Translations under genes and position numbers: made by a program | The notes under the pieces: model-generated | Seen by the model: the letters and a program-made list of their open reading frames with translations, nothing else | The model's database searches: none | Told to the model about the DNA's origin: nothing | In this document: positions 51,268-59,840 of the stretch, piece by piece | How positions within the stretch are numbered: position 1 is the first letter of the stretch | Layout: each line of letters starts with the position of its first letter | From: Streptomyces canus | GTDB taxonomy: Bacteria; Actinomycetota; Actinomycetes; Streptomycetales; Streptomycetaceae | DNA: 64,000 nucleotides | Direction of reading: 5' to 3' | NCBI RefSeq assembly: GCF_030816965.1 | Contig: NZ_JAUSYQ010000002.1 | Coordinates: forward strand, 4,435,001-4,499,000

Positions 51268-52853
51268 CCGGAGACATCACCCCGGTCGTCGTACGGCTGA
51301 AGCTGTCGCTGCTCAGGAACGGCCTGCGGCAGTCCGGCGGACGGCGGGCCGCATACATCGCCTCGGCCGTCGCCGTACTCCTCTTCTCCGTCCTTCAGCT
51401 GCTCGGCCTCATCGCCCTGCGCGGCGACGAGCACGCCGCCTCCGTCGTCGTCCCGCTGGTCGCCGTGCTGGCGGTCGGCTGGGCCGTGATGCCGCTGTTC
51501 TTCCCCGGCGGCGACGAGACCCTCGACCCCACCCGCCTGGTGATGCTGCCGCTGCGGCCCCGGCCCCTCGTACGGGCGCTGTTGGCGGCCTCGCTGGTCG
51601 GCATCGGACCGGTGTTCACGCTCTGCGTACTCGTCGGGGCCGTCGTCTCGGTCGCGCACGGCGCGCCGGCGTACGTCGTCTCCGTGATCGGTGTCGCGCT
51701 CGCGCTGCTGGTCTGCGTGGCCCTCGCGCGGGCCGTCGCCGTGGCCAACATCCGGCTGCTGACCAGCCGCAAGGGCCGCGATCTGGCGGTGCTGAGCGGA
51801 CTGGTCATCGCGGTCGGCGCGCAGGTCGTGAACTTCGGCGCGCAACGGCTCGGTTCGGGCGGACTGGGGCAGCTGGACGGGCCTGCCGAGGTGCTGAAGT
51901 GGATCCCGCCCGCCTCGGCGATCGGGGCGGCCGACTCGGCGAGCGAGGGGTCGTACGGGATCGCGGTCCTCCAACTGTCCCTGTCCGCAGCAGCCTTGAT
52001 CGGGCTGCTCGCCCTGTGGTCCCGCCATCTGACCCGGTTGATGACCTCCCCCGACGGCTCCACCCTCCCCTCCTCCCAGGGGGCCGCCCGTGAGCGGAAC
52101 TCGGCGGGGCTCGCCCGGCTGCTGCCGGCCGGCCGCACCGGCACCGTCATGGAACGCAGCCTGCGCTATGTGTGGCGCGACCCCAAGACCAAGGCCGCGT
52201 GGGTGACTTCGCTGGCCATCGGACTGATCGTGCCGGTGTTCAACGCGGTGCAGGGCACGGGGTCCATCTATTTCGCGTGCTTCGCCGCGGGAATGCTCGG
52301 CGTGCAGATGTACAACCAGTTCGGACAGGACACCTCCGCGTTCTGGATGGTCGCGATGACCATCTCCTCGACGCGGGACGCCTACGTCGAACTGCGGGGA
52401 CGGGCGCTGGCGTTGCTGGTGATCACATTGCCGTACGCCACGCTCGTCACGGTTCTGACGACCGCGCTGATCGACGACTGGCCGAAGCTGCCCGAGGTGC
52501 TCGGCGTGTCCTTCGCGCTGCTCGGGGCGATGCTGGCGACCGGGGCGTGGACGTCAGCGCGCTTTCCGTACTCGATTCCGCAGGAGGGCTACAAGAACGT
52601 GGCCCCGGGACAGTCCGGCCTCGCCGCCGCCGCCGTCGTCGGAGGGATGGTCTCGGCCGCCCTGCTGTGCGCTCCCGTGATCGCCCTGACGATCTGGGCC
52701 AACCTCAGCGCGGACGGCGACGAGTGGAGCTGGGTGCTGCTGCCGATCGGCGCGGTGTACGGCACCGTGATCACGCTGGCGGGACTACGGCTGGCGGCCC
52801 CGCGAACGGCACGCCACCTGCCGGAGATCCTGGTGGCGGTCAGCAAGGGCTGA
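51264..52853 (+). CDS. ABC transporter permease, multi-pass membrane protein
   Basis: A 529-residue membrane protein with about 12 hydrophobic helices, including AAYIASAVAVLLFSVLQLLGLIAL, VVVPLVAVLAVGWAVMPLFF and LALLVITLPYATLVTVLTTAL. A cytoplasmic loop at about 255-300 carries LRYVWRDPKTKAAWVTSLAI. It resembles the large permease of ABC-2-type exporters in Streptomyces. Translationally coupled to the ATPase by ATGA. The 3' end is followed by a 31-bp tandem repeat region. Confidence 0.87.
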
Positions 52854-52961
52854 CGTGCGGACGCGGGCTGGCAGGCCGCGCGGTGCGGTCCCACTGTCCG
52901 GTCCCGGGGCCCGCGGTGACGGCCGGGGGAGGCCTTGGCGGCGGATACGTCGGCTGCGGGA

Positions 52962-53192
52962 TGCGGGAGGCCGCGGCCGGTGGACACGCCTCCCGCGGAA
53001 AGCCGTGACGGGGCACGCCCCGGCCGCGGGAAGCCGTAACGGCAGACACGCCGACCGCGGGAAGCCGTGGCAGAACACGCGCCGACCGCGGGAAGCCATG
53101 GCAGAACACGCGCCGGCCGCGGGAAGCCGTGGCAGCGGACATGCCCGCCGCGGAAGGCAGGAAGCCGCGGCGGCGGGCACGCCCGCCACGGG
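52962..53192. repeat. Intergenic tandem repeat, 31-bp period
   Basis: At least six units whose CCGCGG(G)AAGCC cores begin at 52993, 53024, 53055, 53086, 53117 and 53148, exactly 31 bp apart, with degenerate units on both edges. Best-conserved units read CCGCGGGAAGCCGTGGCAGA followed by ACACGCGCCGA. 31 is not a multiple of three and all frames are weak, so the array is non-coding. It fills the gap between the ABC permease and the convergent hydrolase gene. No spacers, so not CRISPR. Confidence 0.88.
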
Positions 53193-53217
53193 AGGGGATG
53201 GCGATGACCGCGGGCCG

Positions 53218-54156
53218 TCAGTCGTTGTCCCTGTCGTCCGGGGCGTCCAGGCCGTCCAGGCCGTCCAGGAAGGGCTCTATGGCGGCCCGCCATGCCTCCG
53301 GCTGGTCGTAGTGGACGAGGTGGCCGGCGTCGGCGACCTCGGCGTACTCGCCGCGGGGCAGAACGCGGACCATCTCCTGGGCCTCGGCGCGGCCCAGTTC
53401 GCCGTCGAGGCCGCGGACGACCAGAGCCGGGCACCTGACCTGGGTCAGTTCCTCCCAGTGGGCGTCGTAGACCCAGGTCTCGCGGGAGGACAGCATCTGC
53501 TCGGGATCGAAGACGGGGCGCCAGCCGTCGGGGGACTCGGCCATCACCTCGGCGTAGAACTCGCCGCGCGCCGGGTTGGGCCGCTCCACCCAGGGATCGT
53601 CCTCGCCGAACCACTTGCGTACGTCGGCGAGCGTGGCGAAGGGGACGGGCCAGGCCTTGAACCACTCACCCCACTCCCGCTGCGAGGCGGCGCCGAGCGC
53701 GGAGGCCCGCATGTCGCAGATGATCACCCCGCGGACCAGGTCGGGCCGCCGCGCGGCCAGCTGCCAGGCGGTGAGGGCGCCCATGGCATGGCCGATCAGG
53801 ACGGTCGGAGCGAGACCGAGCTGTTCGAGGGCGGCCTCGGCATCCTCGACGTACGCGTCACGGGTGAAAGCGGCCCGAGGGGGCTTGTCGCTCTGGCCGT
53901 GACCGCGCTGGTCGAGCGCGACGGCGCGGTAGCGCTCGGAGAGCCAGCGGGCGGTGGACGCCCAGTGCGAGGCTCGGCCCATCAGGCCGTGGAGTAACAG
54001 CACCCCGGGTGGTCGTTCCTCCGGGGCCTGCGGGAGCTCCCTCGCCGGATCCGTCGGGTCGGTCAGGTCGGTCAGGTCGGTCTTGGGAGGGTCCCCGAAC
54101 TCCCAGGCCGCAAGACGTACGCCGCCCGCCCCGGTCACGTCGATGCGCCGCGCCAT
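53218..54156 (-). CDS. Alpha/beta-hydrolase fold protein with Ala at the nucleophile position
   Basis: A 312-residue alpha/beta hydrolase: oxyanion segment LLLHGLMGRASHW, LDQRGHGQSDKP, and the nucleophile elbow reads VLIGHAMGALTAW, with Ala124 (codon GCC) where Gly-His-Ser-x-Gly is expected. The catalytic His is retained (DAGHLVHYDQP) and an acid (VVRGLDGELG) is possible. It is therefore either inactive as an esterase or uses another chemistry, as in cofactor-independent members. Short Asp/Leu/Thr repeats occur near residues 27-36. GGGGG precedes the ATG at 54156. Confidence 0.85.
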   Translation of the reverse strand: MARRIDVTGAGGVRLAAWEFGDPPKTDLTDLTDPTDPARELPQAPEERPPGVLLLHGLMGRASHWASTARWLSERYRAVALDQRGHGQSDKPPRAAFTRDAYVEDAEAALEQLGLAPTVLIGHAMGALTAWQLAARRPDLVRGVIICDMRASALGAASQREWGEWFKAWPVPFATLADVRKWFGEDDPWVERPNPARGEFYAEVMAESPDGWRPVFDPEQMLSSRETWVYDAHWEELTQVRCPALVVRGLDGELGRAEAQEMVRVLPRGEYAEVADAGHLVHYDQPEAWRAAIEPFLDGLDGLDAPDDRDND

Positions 54157-54704
54157 TGGCACCCCCCTAGCTCCGCCCGGACGCCCGCCCCGCTCGGGCC
54201 ACCCTGTGAACCCTGTCCTGACTGCCGTGCCTGTCCTGACTGTCGTTGCTGTTGTGCCGTACATCCCTGCAGCGCACGCCCCGTGCGTCCCGTCACTCGC
54301 AGATTATCGAATCCGCATTCGAAGACAGGTCCGCGGGACGGCAACACCCCTCGTTCGAGTGACCTCCCTCAAGGAATGATCGCCGCCACCGAGGGGAGAT
54401 CTTCAACGGGAGGCGGACCGCTCGGGGAAATCGGTCCGAGGGGAATGACCCTGAGAGCTCGGGGCTCCGGGTCAGCACAGGGGAGGACCGGCCCCGGCGC
54501 CGAAAGGTGCCGGGGCCATCCATACGCCTACGGCACATCCGCCCGCCCCCTCAGGTCATATGCCCCACGCGACAGCCTCGCACGGGAAGCGTCGAAGCGC
54601 TGCGATTCCGCAGTGTGAATCTTGGATTCGACGACCCCCGGCAAGAGGCTCAGGAAAGCCACAACTGCCCCACAGCTCCCAGCAATTGAGCTACCCGGCG
54701 GCCG
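54157..54704. other. Intergenic region with three successive hairpins
   Basis: 548 bp without a convincing gene, and less G+C-rich than coding DNA. Hairpins: CGGACCG/CGGTCCG (54414-54438), TGACCC/GGGTCA (54446-54474), and a 12-bp stem with a GAAA loop (54490-54517). The last lacks a T-run. Together they could form a structured RNA of ~110 nt or a 5' leader of the hydrolase transcript. Confidence 0.35.
54490..54517. terminator. 12-bp hairpin with GAAA tetraloop
   Basis: GGCCCCGGCGCC-GAAA-GGTGCCGGGGCC, one G-T pair. It lies 188 bp downstream of the dmdR1 stop and could end that transcript or belong to a separate RNA. Confidence 0.4.
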
Positions 54705-55397
54705 TCAGCGCTTGGCCACGAACACGTGCGAGGCAACATCCGACTCCAGCTCGGCGGCCTCACCGCCGCTGCCCACCAGCACCCCGCCCGCCGACTCCGT
54801 CACGCTCACCACCGAACCGGGCTGCACACCCGCCCGACGCAGCGTGTACATCAGCTGCGCGTCCGTCTGGATCGGCTCACCGATACGGCGCACGACGACC
54901 GTCTTGCCGTCGAGACCCGGATCCAGCTCGGCCAGCGACACCATGCCCTCGTCCAGGAACGGATCGGCACCGTCCTTCTCGCCCAGCTCCTCCAGACCAG
55001 GGATCGGGTTGCCGTACGGCGACTCGGTGGGGTGACGCAGCAGCTCCAGCACCCGGCGCTCCACCGCCTCGCTCATCACGTGCTCCCAGCGACACGCCTC
55101 CGCGTGGACCTGCTCCCACTCCAGGCCGATCACATCGACCAACAGGCACTCCGCCAGCCGGTGCTTGCGCATCACGCGCGTGGCCAGCCGCCGGCCCTCG
55201 TCCGTCAGCTCCAGATGCCGGTCACTGGCGACCGACACCAGCCCGTCGCGCTCCATCCGCGCCACGGTCTGGCTGACCGTCGGCCCGCTCTGGTCGAGCC
55301 GCTCGGCGATCCGGGCGCGCATGGGGACCACACCTTCCTCCTCCAGCTCGAGGATGGTGCGGAGATACATCTCCGTGGTGTCGATCAGTCCGGACAT
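54705..55397 (-). CDS. dmdR1: Iron-dependent DtxR/IdeR-family repressor DmdR1
   Basis: A 230-residue metalloregulator, the same length as S. coelicolor DmdR1, which represses siderophore and iron-uptake genes with Fe2+. It starts MSGLIDTTEMYLRTILELEE. HTH at about 27-50; metal ligands known from DtxR/IdeR are all in place: Met10, His79, Glu83, His98, Cys102, Glu105 and His106. A C-terminal SH3-like domain begins near 150. AAGGGG precedes the ATG. The divergent SIS-domain gene and a DasR-type site lie 150-165 bp upstream; published work in S. coelicolor connects DasR and dmdR1. Confidence 0.95.
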   Translation of the reverse strand: MSGLIDTTEMYLRTILELEEEGVVPMRARIAERLDQSGPTVSQTVARMERDGLVSVASDRHLELTDEGRRLATRVMRKHRLAECLLVDVIGLEWEQVHAEACRWEHVMSEAVERRVLELLRHPTESPYGNPIPGLEELGEKDGADPFLDEGMVSLAELDPGLDGKTVVVRRIGEPIQTDAQLMYTLRRAGVQPGSVVSVTESAGGVLVGSGGEAAELESDVASHVFVAKR

Positions 55398-55484
55398 ACG
55401 TGCCCCTTGATGAGATTGCCGGAAGCACGACAGCTTCCCGGCGCGTGCGCTGGCCCTGGCATCAATTCTGCCGGATACCACTGA
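54726..55484 (+). CDS. Long antisense frame over dmdR1, position equivalent to Adm of S. coelicolor
   Basis: An uninterrupted 252-codon plus-strand frame, rich in His, Arg, Gln and Leu, lies opposite almost all of dmdR1. In S. coelicolor a protein called Adm was reported from the strand antiparallel to dmdR1. Long antisense frames arise easily in high-GC DNA, so this may be a by-product; I do not know whether the frame here matches the Adm frame. No clear ribosome-binding site precedes an early start. Confidence 0.2.
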   Translation: MRGNIRLQLGGLTAAAHQHPARRLRHAHHRTGLHTRPTQRVHQLRVRLDRLTDTAHDDRLAVETRIQLGQRHHALVQERIGTVLLAQLLQTRDRVAVRRLGGVTQQLQHPALHRLAHHVLPATRLRVDLLPLQADHIDQQALRQPVLAHHARGQPPALVRQLQMPVTGDRHQPVALHPRHGLADRRPALVEPLGDPGAHGDHTFLLQLEDGAEIHLRGVDQSGHTCPLMRLPEARQLPGACAGPGINSAGYH

Positions 55485-55547
55485 CAAGCGTGCCGCGCCG
55501 TTGAAACCAAGCGGTTACGACCAGGCGCGCGGCCGTATTGACATCCC

Positions 55548-55563
55548 ACTGGTCCAGACCGCA
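55548..55563. promoter_or_regulatory. DasR-responsive element (dre)-like site
   Basis: ACTGGTCCAGACCGCA closely matches the dre consensus ACTGGTCTAGACCACT. It lies 40 bp before the SIS-domain gene and 150 bp from dmdR1, just after TTGACA (55538-55543), a likely -35. DasR responds to glucosamine-6-phosphate, consistent with a sugar-phosphate-binding SIS protein. Confidence 0.7.
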
Positions 55564-55602
55564 CGGTGATCCGCGACACGGCGACGAAGGGTTGGACGAC
55601 GC

Positions 55603-56379
55603 ATGGGCGAGACGGGCTCCGCGAGCGGTGACGGCAAGCTGTCCGGGCAGTTCTTCGACGCCGCGATCGAGCTGCTGCAACGGGTCCGGGACGAGGAGGC
55701 CGAGTCCGTCGCGACGGCCGGTGAACTCCTCGCCGACACCGTCGCCGCCGGTGGCCGCCTCTTCGCCTTCGGCGCCGGACACTCCTCGCTCGCCGCACAG
55801 GACCTCGTCTACCGGGCCGGCGGACTCGCCCTCATGAACCTGCTGACCGTGCCGGGCGCCGTGGGCGTCGACGTCATGCCGGCCACCCTCGGCTCCGCCC
55901 TGGAACGCGTCGACGGCCTCGCGAGCGCGGTCCTGAACTGCTCGCCCCTCCGCGCGGGCGACGCCCTCGTGATCATCTCCCTCTCCGGCCGCAACGCCCT
56001 CCCCGTGGAAATGGCCCTGACCGCGCGCTCGCTGGGCGTGAAGGTCATCGGCGTCACGTCGGTCGCCTACACGACGCAGACGAAGCCCCGCCACAGCTCC
56101 GGCACCTTCCTCAAGGACCACTGCGACGTCGTCCTCGACTCCAAGATCGCCGTCGGCGACGCGGAACTCTCCCTCGACACCATCCCGGCCCCCTTCGCCC
56201 CCGCCTCCACGGTCGTGACCTCGGCACTGCTCCAGGCGGTGATGGCTACGGCGGCGGGAGCGCTGGCGGAGCGGGGGATCGAGCCGCCGCTGCTGCGGTC
56301 GGGGAACGTGGACGGCGGGCTGGAGTGGAATGAGCGCGTGTTCGAGGAGTACGGGGACCGGATCTTCTACCGGCAGTGA
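55603..56379 (+). CDS. SIS-domain sugar-phosphate-binding protein
   Basis: A 258-residue protein with a SIS fold: LFAFGAGHSSLAAQDLVYRAGGLALM near 50-75, ADALVIISLSGRN-type GDALVIISLSGRNALPVEMA, and GVKVIGVTSVAYT. SIS domains bind phosphosugars in isomerases and regulators; the whole-protein layout matches an uncharacterised N-acetylmuramic/glucosamine-like phosphosugar group. ATG at 55603, GAAGGG upstream. A dre-like site in its promoter supports a link to aminosugar metabolism. A strong hairpin follows the stop. Confidence 0.88.
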   Translation: MGETGSASGDGKLSGQFFDAAIELLQRVRDEEAESVATAGELLADTVAAGGRLFAFGAGHSSLAAQDLVYRAGGLALMNLLTVPGAVGVDVMPATLGSALERVDGLASAVLNCSPLRAGDALVIISLSGRNALPVEMALTARSLGVKVIGVTSVAYTTQTKPRHSSGTFLKDHCDVVLDSKIAVGDAELSLDTIPAPFAPASTVVTSALLQAVMATAAGALAERGIEPPLLRSGNVDGGLEWNERVFEEYGDRIFYRQ

Positions 56380-56390
56380 CAGAACGCAGA

Positions 56391-56463
56391 CGACCCGCGA
56401 GCTCAGGTCCCTCTGCCTTGCGGCGAGGGAGCCGGCCGGACGTACCGGCGAGCTCGCGGGTCG
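56391..56463. terminator. Long hairpin terminator after the SIS gene
   Basis: A perfect 14-bp stem (CGACCCGCGAGCTC at 56391-56404 with GAGCTCGCGGGTCG at 56450-56463) and an inner CCCTC/GAGGG stem start 11 bp after the stop codon. Confidence 0.7.
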
Positions 56464-57034
56464 GGTGACTGCGTTGGATTGGCCGGCTGCGTGCATCTCG
56501 TACACGCTGGTCCGGCACCGCACTCAGTGGGTGACGGGCGCTAGCCCGCAGCCACCTCCGACGTCCGGTATGCATACATGCTCCGAACCACCTCCCTTCT
56601 TCGGTGCTCCACACCCTAAGAAAGGGCGAGCCACCCGATCAACAGGTTTTCCGCAAAGTTGCCTCTGCGGGCTCCGGTCGGCTGCTGTAGCCGTATCCGT
56701 CGCCCCGCTGCATGAGCCGCAGATTCCGATGACGAACGTTGAATCGGCCCGCTGATGTGGTGAGGCTGTGCTGTCCGTTGGCTCGGACAGAGATGCGGCC
56801 GGTCCATGTGCCGGCCCAGTTACAGTCGGAACCTTGGCTCTTACGAGATCCCCGGTGGCATACCCGATCGCGACGAGCGATCATGAGCGGTCCCGTGGTC
56901 GACGGGGACCGGGGGCACGTGTCCGGGACGACTTCGAACCCGAGGTCCGCTCGGCCGCGATGACGCTCATGTCCGGCGGCCTTGCCGACCCAGGATGAAG
57001 ATCGAGACAGAGGTGTACGCCCGGAGGGGGAGTG
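56464..57034. other. Gene-poor region, possibly decayed coding DNA
   Basis: 571 bp with below-average G+C. Short frames occur on both strands but none has good codon usage or a ribosome-binding site. The plus-strand stretch ending DDFEPEVRSAAMTLMSGGLADPG at 56998 looks like the end of a protein, hinting at a remnant. Promoter elements of the GNAT gene must lie at its right end. Confidence 0.4.
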
Positions 57035-57499
57035 GTGACCGTGACTGACCTGCGGATCGAATCCGTCGTAGGGGACGAGATGGCCGAGGAGTGGCGATTC
57101 GTGCACAACGTGATCGTTCCGCCCGCCGCCATGGGGCTCGACGACGTACGGGAGCGCAGTCGGCGGTACCGGCTGGAGAACGCCTATCTCGGGGACACGC
57201 TCGTGGGGTGTTCGACGGTTCGGCCGCCGGAGGGGGAGGGCGCCGTGGCGACCGTCATCGCGCGCGTGCTGCCCGATTACCGGGGGCGGGGTTTCGGGAC
57301 GGCACTGTACGAGAAGGGTCTTGATCATGCGCGCGTGCTCGGCGCCCGGGTGATCGAGACATGTGTGCTGGCCGTCAATGGGGACGGAGTGCGGTTCGCG
57401 CTGGCGCGCGGGTTCGTCGAGGTCGACCGGTATGTGCTGGACGGCGAGAGCGACGAGTGGATCGACCTGCGGCTGGAGCCGGACCGGAGAGCGGTTTAA
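57035..57499 (+). CDS. GNAT-family N-acetyltransferase
   Basis: A 154-residue acetyltransferase with the acetyl-CoA motif VIARVLPDYRGRGFGTALYEKGLDHA and the C-terminal VLAVNGDGVRFALARGFVEVDRYVL. GGAGGGGG at 57023-57030 sits close to both GTG at 57032 and 57035; 57035 is used. Monocistronic as far as visible. Substrate unknown. Confidence 0.82.
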   Translation: MTVTDLRIESVVGDEMAEEWRFVHNVIVPPAAMGLDDVRERSRRYRLENAYLGDTLVGCSTVRPPEGEGAVATVIARVLPDYRGRGFGTALYEKGLDHARVLGARVIETCVLAVNGDGVRFALARGFVEVDRYVLDGESDEWIDLRLEPDRRAV

Positions 57500-57620
57500 G
57501 GGGATTCGGAGCGTTTCCGGCGTACAACGATTCCTTCAATCTTGCGGGAACCTGGTGTGTGCTGCGTCACGTTCGAGTTGAATGATTGTTAGTGAGTGAA
57601 GCAGTCGGCAGGGGGTCCAG

Positions 57621-59021
57621 GTGAGTGCTTCCCGGCGTAGTGGGACCACCGACGAGCTGGGGCCGGACGGGCCCGGGCCGGAGGGCTCGGGCGGTTCCGA
57701 TCTGCTCGCCGCGTTGCTGGACGGCATGGACGCGGCACTGTGTGCCTTCGACGCGGACGGTGTGGTCACCCATTGGAATCGTGAGGCCGAGCGGATCCTG
57801 GGCTGGACCGCGGCCGAGGCCGTGGGGCGGCACGGGTTCGCCGGGTGGGCGGTACGGCGGGCGGACGCCGAGGAGGTCGAGGGGCGGCTGATGTCCGCCA
57901 TGCAGGCGCCCGGGCGGCAGGTGCACGAGTTCGCGCTGCTGACCAAGGACGGCGGCCGGGTGCTCGTACGCACCCAGTCCGCGGCCGTACGCGGGCCCGA
58001 CGGGAGGCCGGCCGGGGTGTACTGCGCCTTCAGCGAGGTGCACACGCAGATCGACCTGGAGCGGTCGATCGCGCTGAGTGAGGCGCTGTTCGAGGACGCC
58101 TCGTGGGGTGTCGTGCTCGTCGACGCCGATCTGCGGCCCGCCGTGGTCAACGCGCACGCGGCCCGGTCGCTGGGCATCGGGCGTACGTCCGTGCTGGGGC
58201 GGCCCCTCGGAGAGCTCCTCGCGCAGGGCGTGGAGGAGCTGGAGAGCGCCCTCGCCCATGTGCTGGCCGAGGGCGCGCCACCGGCGCCGGCCGAGATCTG
58301 GGTGGGGGTGCGGACACCGGACGGCGAGAAGCGGCGCTGCTGGCGCTGCGGGTTCGTACGGCTGGCCTCGCCGCTCGCGGAGGAGCCGGTGCCGTTGGGT
58401 GTCGGCTGGCTGTTCCAGGACGTCACCGAGGCCAAGCAGAGCGAGCAGGAGGCCTCGCTGTTGCGGTTCCGGACGAATCAGCTGCACCGGGCGGCCCGGG
58501 CGGCCGCGGAGTGCGAGGATCCGGTCGAGGCTGCCGTCGTGCATCTGGACTTCGCCCTTGCCGGGTTCGCCGACCACGCGCTGATCGACCGGGTGGCCGG
58601 GGACGCGGTGGCCGACGGCGAGGAGACGGGCCCGGTCCGTCTCGTACGGGTCGCCGCGACGCCCTCCGGGGCACCCGGGCCGAGTCTGCAGGCGTCGGGC
58701 AAGGCCGGGTTGCCCGTGCGGTACGGGGAGGGGCATCCGGCGTTGCAGTGCGTGGACCGGATCGGTTCGGTGCGCGCGAGTGTGGGGTCGGTGTCGGGTG
58801 AACAGGCCCGTGAGTGGGCCCTGACCCGGCAGTGGCCTCCGGATGTGGTGCACGCGTTGTGCGCGGTGCTGCGGAGCCGGGGGCGGACGCTGGGCGTCGT
58901 GACGTTCCTGCGGGGGTCCGGGAGGGGACAGTTCGAGCGGGGCGACGCGGTGTACGCGGAGGACGTGGCGGTACGGATCGCTGCGGCGCTGGATCTGGGC
59001 GGCGTGGTGGGTCGGGCGTAG
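57621..59021 (+). CDS. PAS-domain sensor protein with C-terminal GAF-like region
   Basis: A 466-residue cytosolic protein. PAS 1 at about 25-140 (LLDGMDAALCAFDADGVVTHWNREAERILGW, quoted in part; PAC end PAGVYCAFSEV), PAS 2 at about 145-275 (WGVVLVDADLRPAVVNAHAA through GVGWLFQDVTE), and a C-terminal GAF-like part (about 290-460). No kinase, phosphatase or output domain is attached, so signalling must be by partner proteins. Similar Streptomyces proteins carry a PP2C domain that is missing here. GTG start at 57621 after GGGGG. Confidence 0.82.
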   Translation: MSASRRSGTTDELGPDGPGPEGSGGSDLLAALLDGMDAALCAFDADGVVTHWNREAERILGWTAAEAVGRHGFAGWAVRRADAEEVEGRLMSAMQAPGRQVHEFALLTKDGGRVLVRTQSAAVRGPDGRPAGVYCAFSEVHTQIDLERSIALSEALFEDASWGVVLVDADLRPAVVNAHAARSLGIGRTSVLGRPLGELLAQGVEELESALAHVLAEGAPPAPAEIWVGVRTPDGEKRRCWRCGFVRLASPLAEEPVPLGVGWLFQDVTEAKQSEQEASLLRFRTNQLHRAARAAAECEDPVEAAVVHLDFALAGFADHALIDRVAGDAVADGEETGPVRLVRVAATPSGAPGPSLQASGKAGLPVRYGEGHPALQCVDRIGSVRASVGSVSGEQAREWALTRQWPPDVVHALCAVLRSRGRTLGVVTFLRGSGRGQFERGDAVYAEDVAVRIAAALDLGGVVGRA

Positions 59022-59041
59022 GGCTGCGTTGAGCCGCTTTT

Positions 59042-59713
59042 TCAGGGGCTCAGCCGCTCCACCCGCCAGCTTCCGTCCGCCTGCGCCACGTAGCGCAGCC
59101 GGTCGTGCAGGCGGTTCTCGCGGCCCTGCCAGAACTCGATCCTGTCCGGCGCCACTCGGAAGCCGCCCCAGTTCGGGGGGACCGGGACCTGTTCGCCCTC
59201 GGGGTAGCGGGCGGCCAGTTCGGCGTAGGCGGTGTCGACCTGCTCGCGCGTGTCGATCACCGAGGACTGGGCGCTGGCCCAGGCACCGAGCTGGGAGCCG
59301 TGGGGGCGGGTGCGGAAGTAGGCGGCGGTCTCGTCGCGGCCGGTGCGGCGGGCGAGGCCGGTGACGATGACCTGGCGGCCCATGGGGTGCCAGGGGAAGA
59401 GCAGGCAGACGTACGGGTTCTGTGCGAGGTCCCTCGCCTTGCGGGAGTCGTAGTTCGTGTAGAAGACGAAGCCCCGTTCGTCGAACTGCTTGAGGAGCAC
59501 GGTGCGGGAGCTGGGGCGGCCCTCGGCGTCGGCGGTGGAGACGACCATGGCGTTCGGCTCGAAGAGGTGCGCCTCGGTGGCCGCCTGCTTGAACCAGCGC
59601 GCGAACTGTTCGACGGGGGTGGCGGCCAGGTCGGTCTCGGCGAGACCCTCCGCGCGGTACTGCTGGCGCATGGAGGCGGGGTCCGGGGCGGCGGCGTCTG
59701 CTGCGTCGGTCAC
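59042..59713 (-). CDS. pdxH: Pyridoxamine 5'-phosphate oxidase
   Basis: A 223-residue PNP/PMP oxidase making pyridoxal 5'-phosphate with FMN and O2. Motifs: [10 protein letters not shown] at the N-terminus, [32 protein letters not shown] (FMN site, quoted in part), and the C-terminal [15 protein letters not shown], with the RLHDR signature that the paralogue at 13439-14104 lacks. GTG start at 59713. Convergent with the PAS gene (20 bp between stops) and divergent from the citrate synthase gene. Confidence 0.93.
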   Translation of the reverse strand: MTDAADAAAPDPASMRQQYRAEGLAETDLAATPVEQFARWFKQAATEAHLFEPNAMVVSTADAEGRPSSRTVLLKQFDERGFVFYTNYDSRKARDLAQNPYVCLLFPWHPMGRQVIVTGLARRTGRDETAAYFRTRPHGSQLGAWASAQSSVIDTREQVDTAYAELAARYPEGEQVPVPPNWGGFRVAPDRIEFWQGRENRLHDRLRYVAQADGSWRVERLSP

Positions 59714-59753
59714 GCGGTCATCTTGCCGTACGGATGGCTCGCCCACCGATGGT

Positions 59754-59791
59754 GGCACTGAGTGCCGCAGAGACTCCCCAAGGGTGGCACT
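59754..59791. promoter_or_regulatory. Palindrome and repeated TGGCACT before the citrate synthase gene
   Basis: GGCACTGAGTGCC (59754-59766) is a perfect 13-bp palindrome with one central base, and TGGCACT recurs at 59785-59791. Both lie 50-90 bp before the ATG, in the divergent gap with pdxH. Possible operator; no known regulator motif is recognised. Confidence 0.4.
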
Positions 59792-59840
59792 CGGGGATAT
59801 CGTGGCGTCATCCGTCGTACACATCATGAGGAGCCGCCTG

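Noticed and set aside
52962..53192. CRISPR-like array
   Set aside because: The 31-bp units are contiguous with no unique spacers, and no cas genes are present.
59754..59766. Sigma-54-type promoter (TGGCAC)
   Set aside because: Actinobacteria lack sigma-54, and the TTGCA -12 element is missing.
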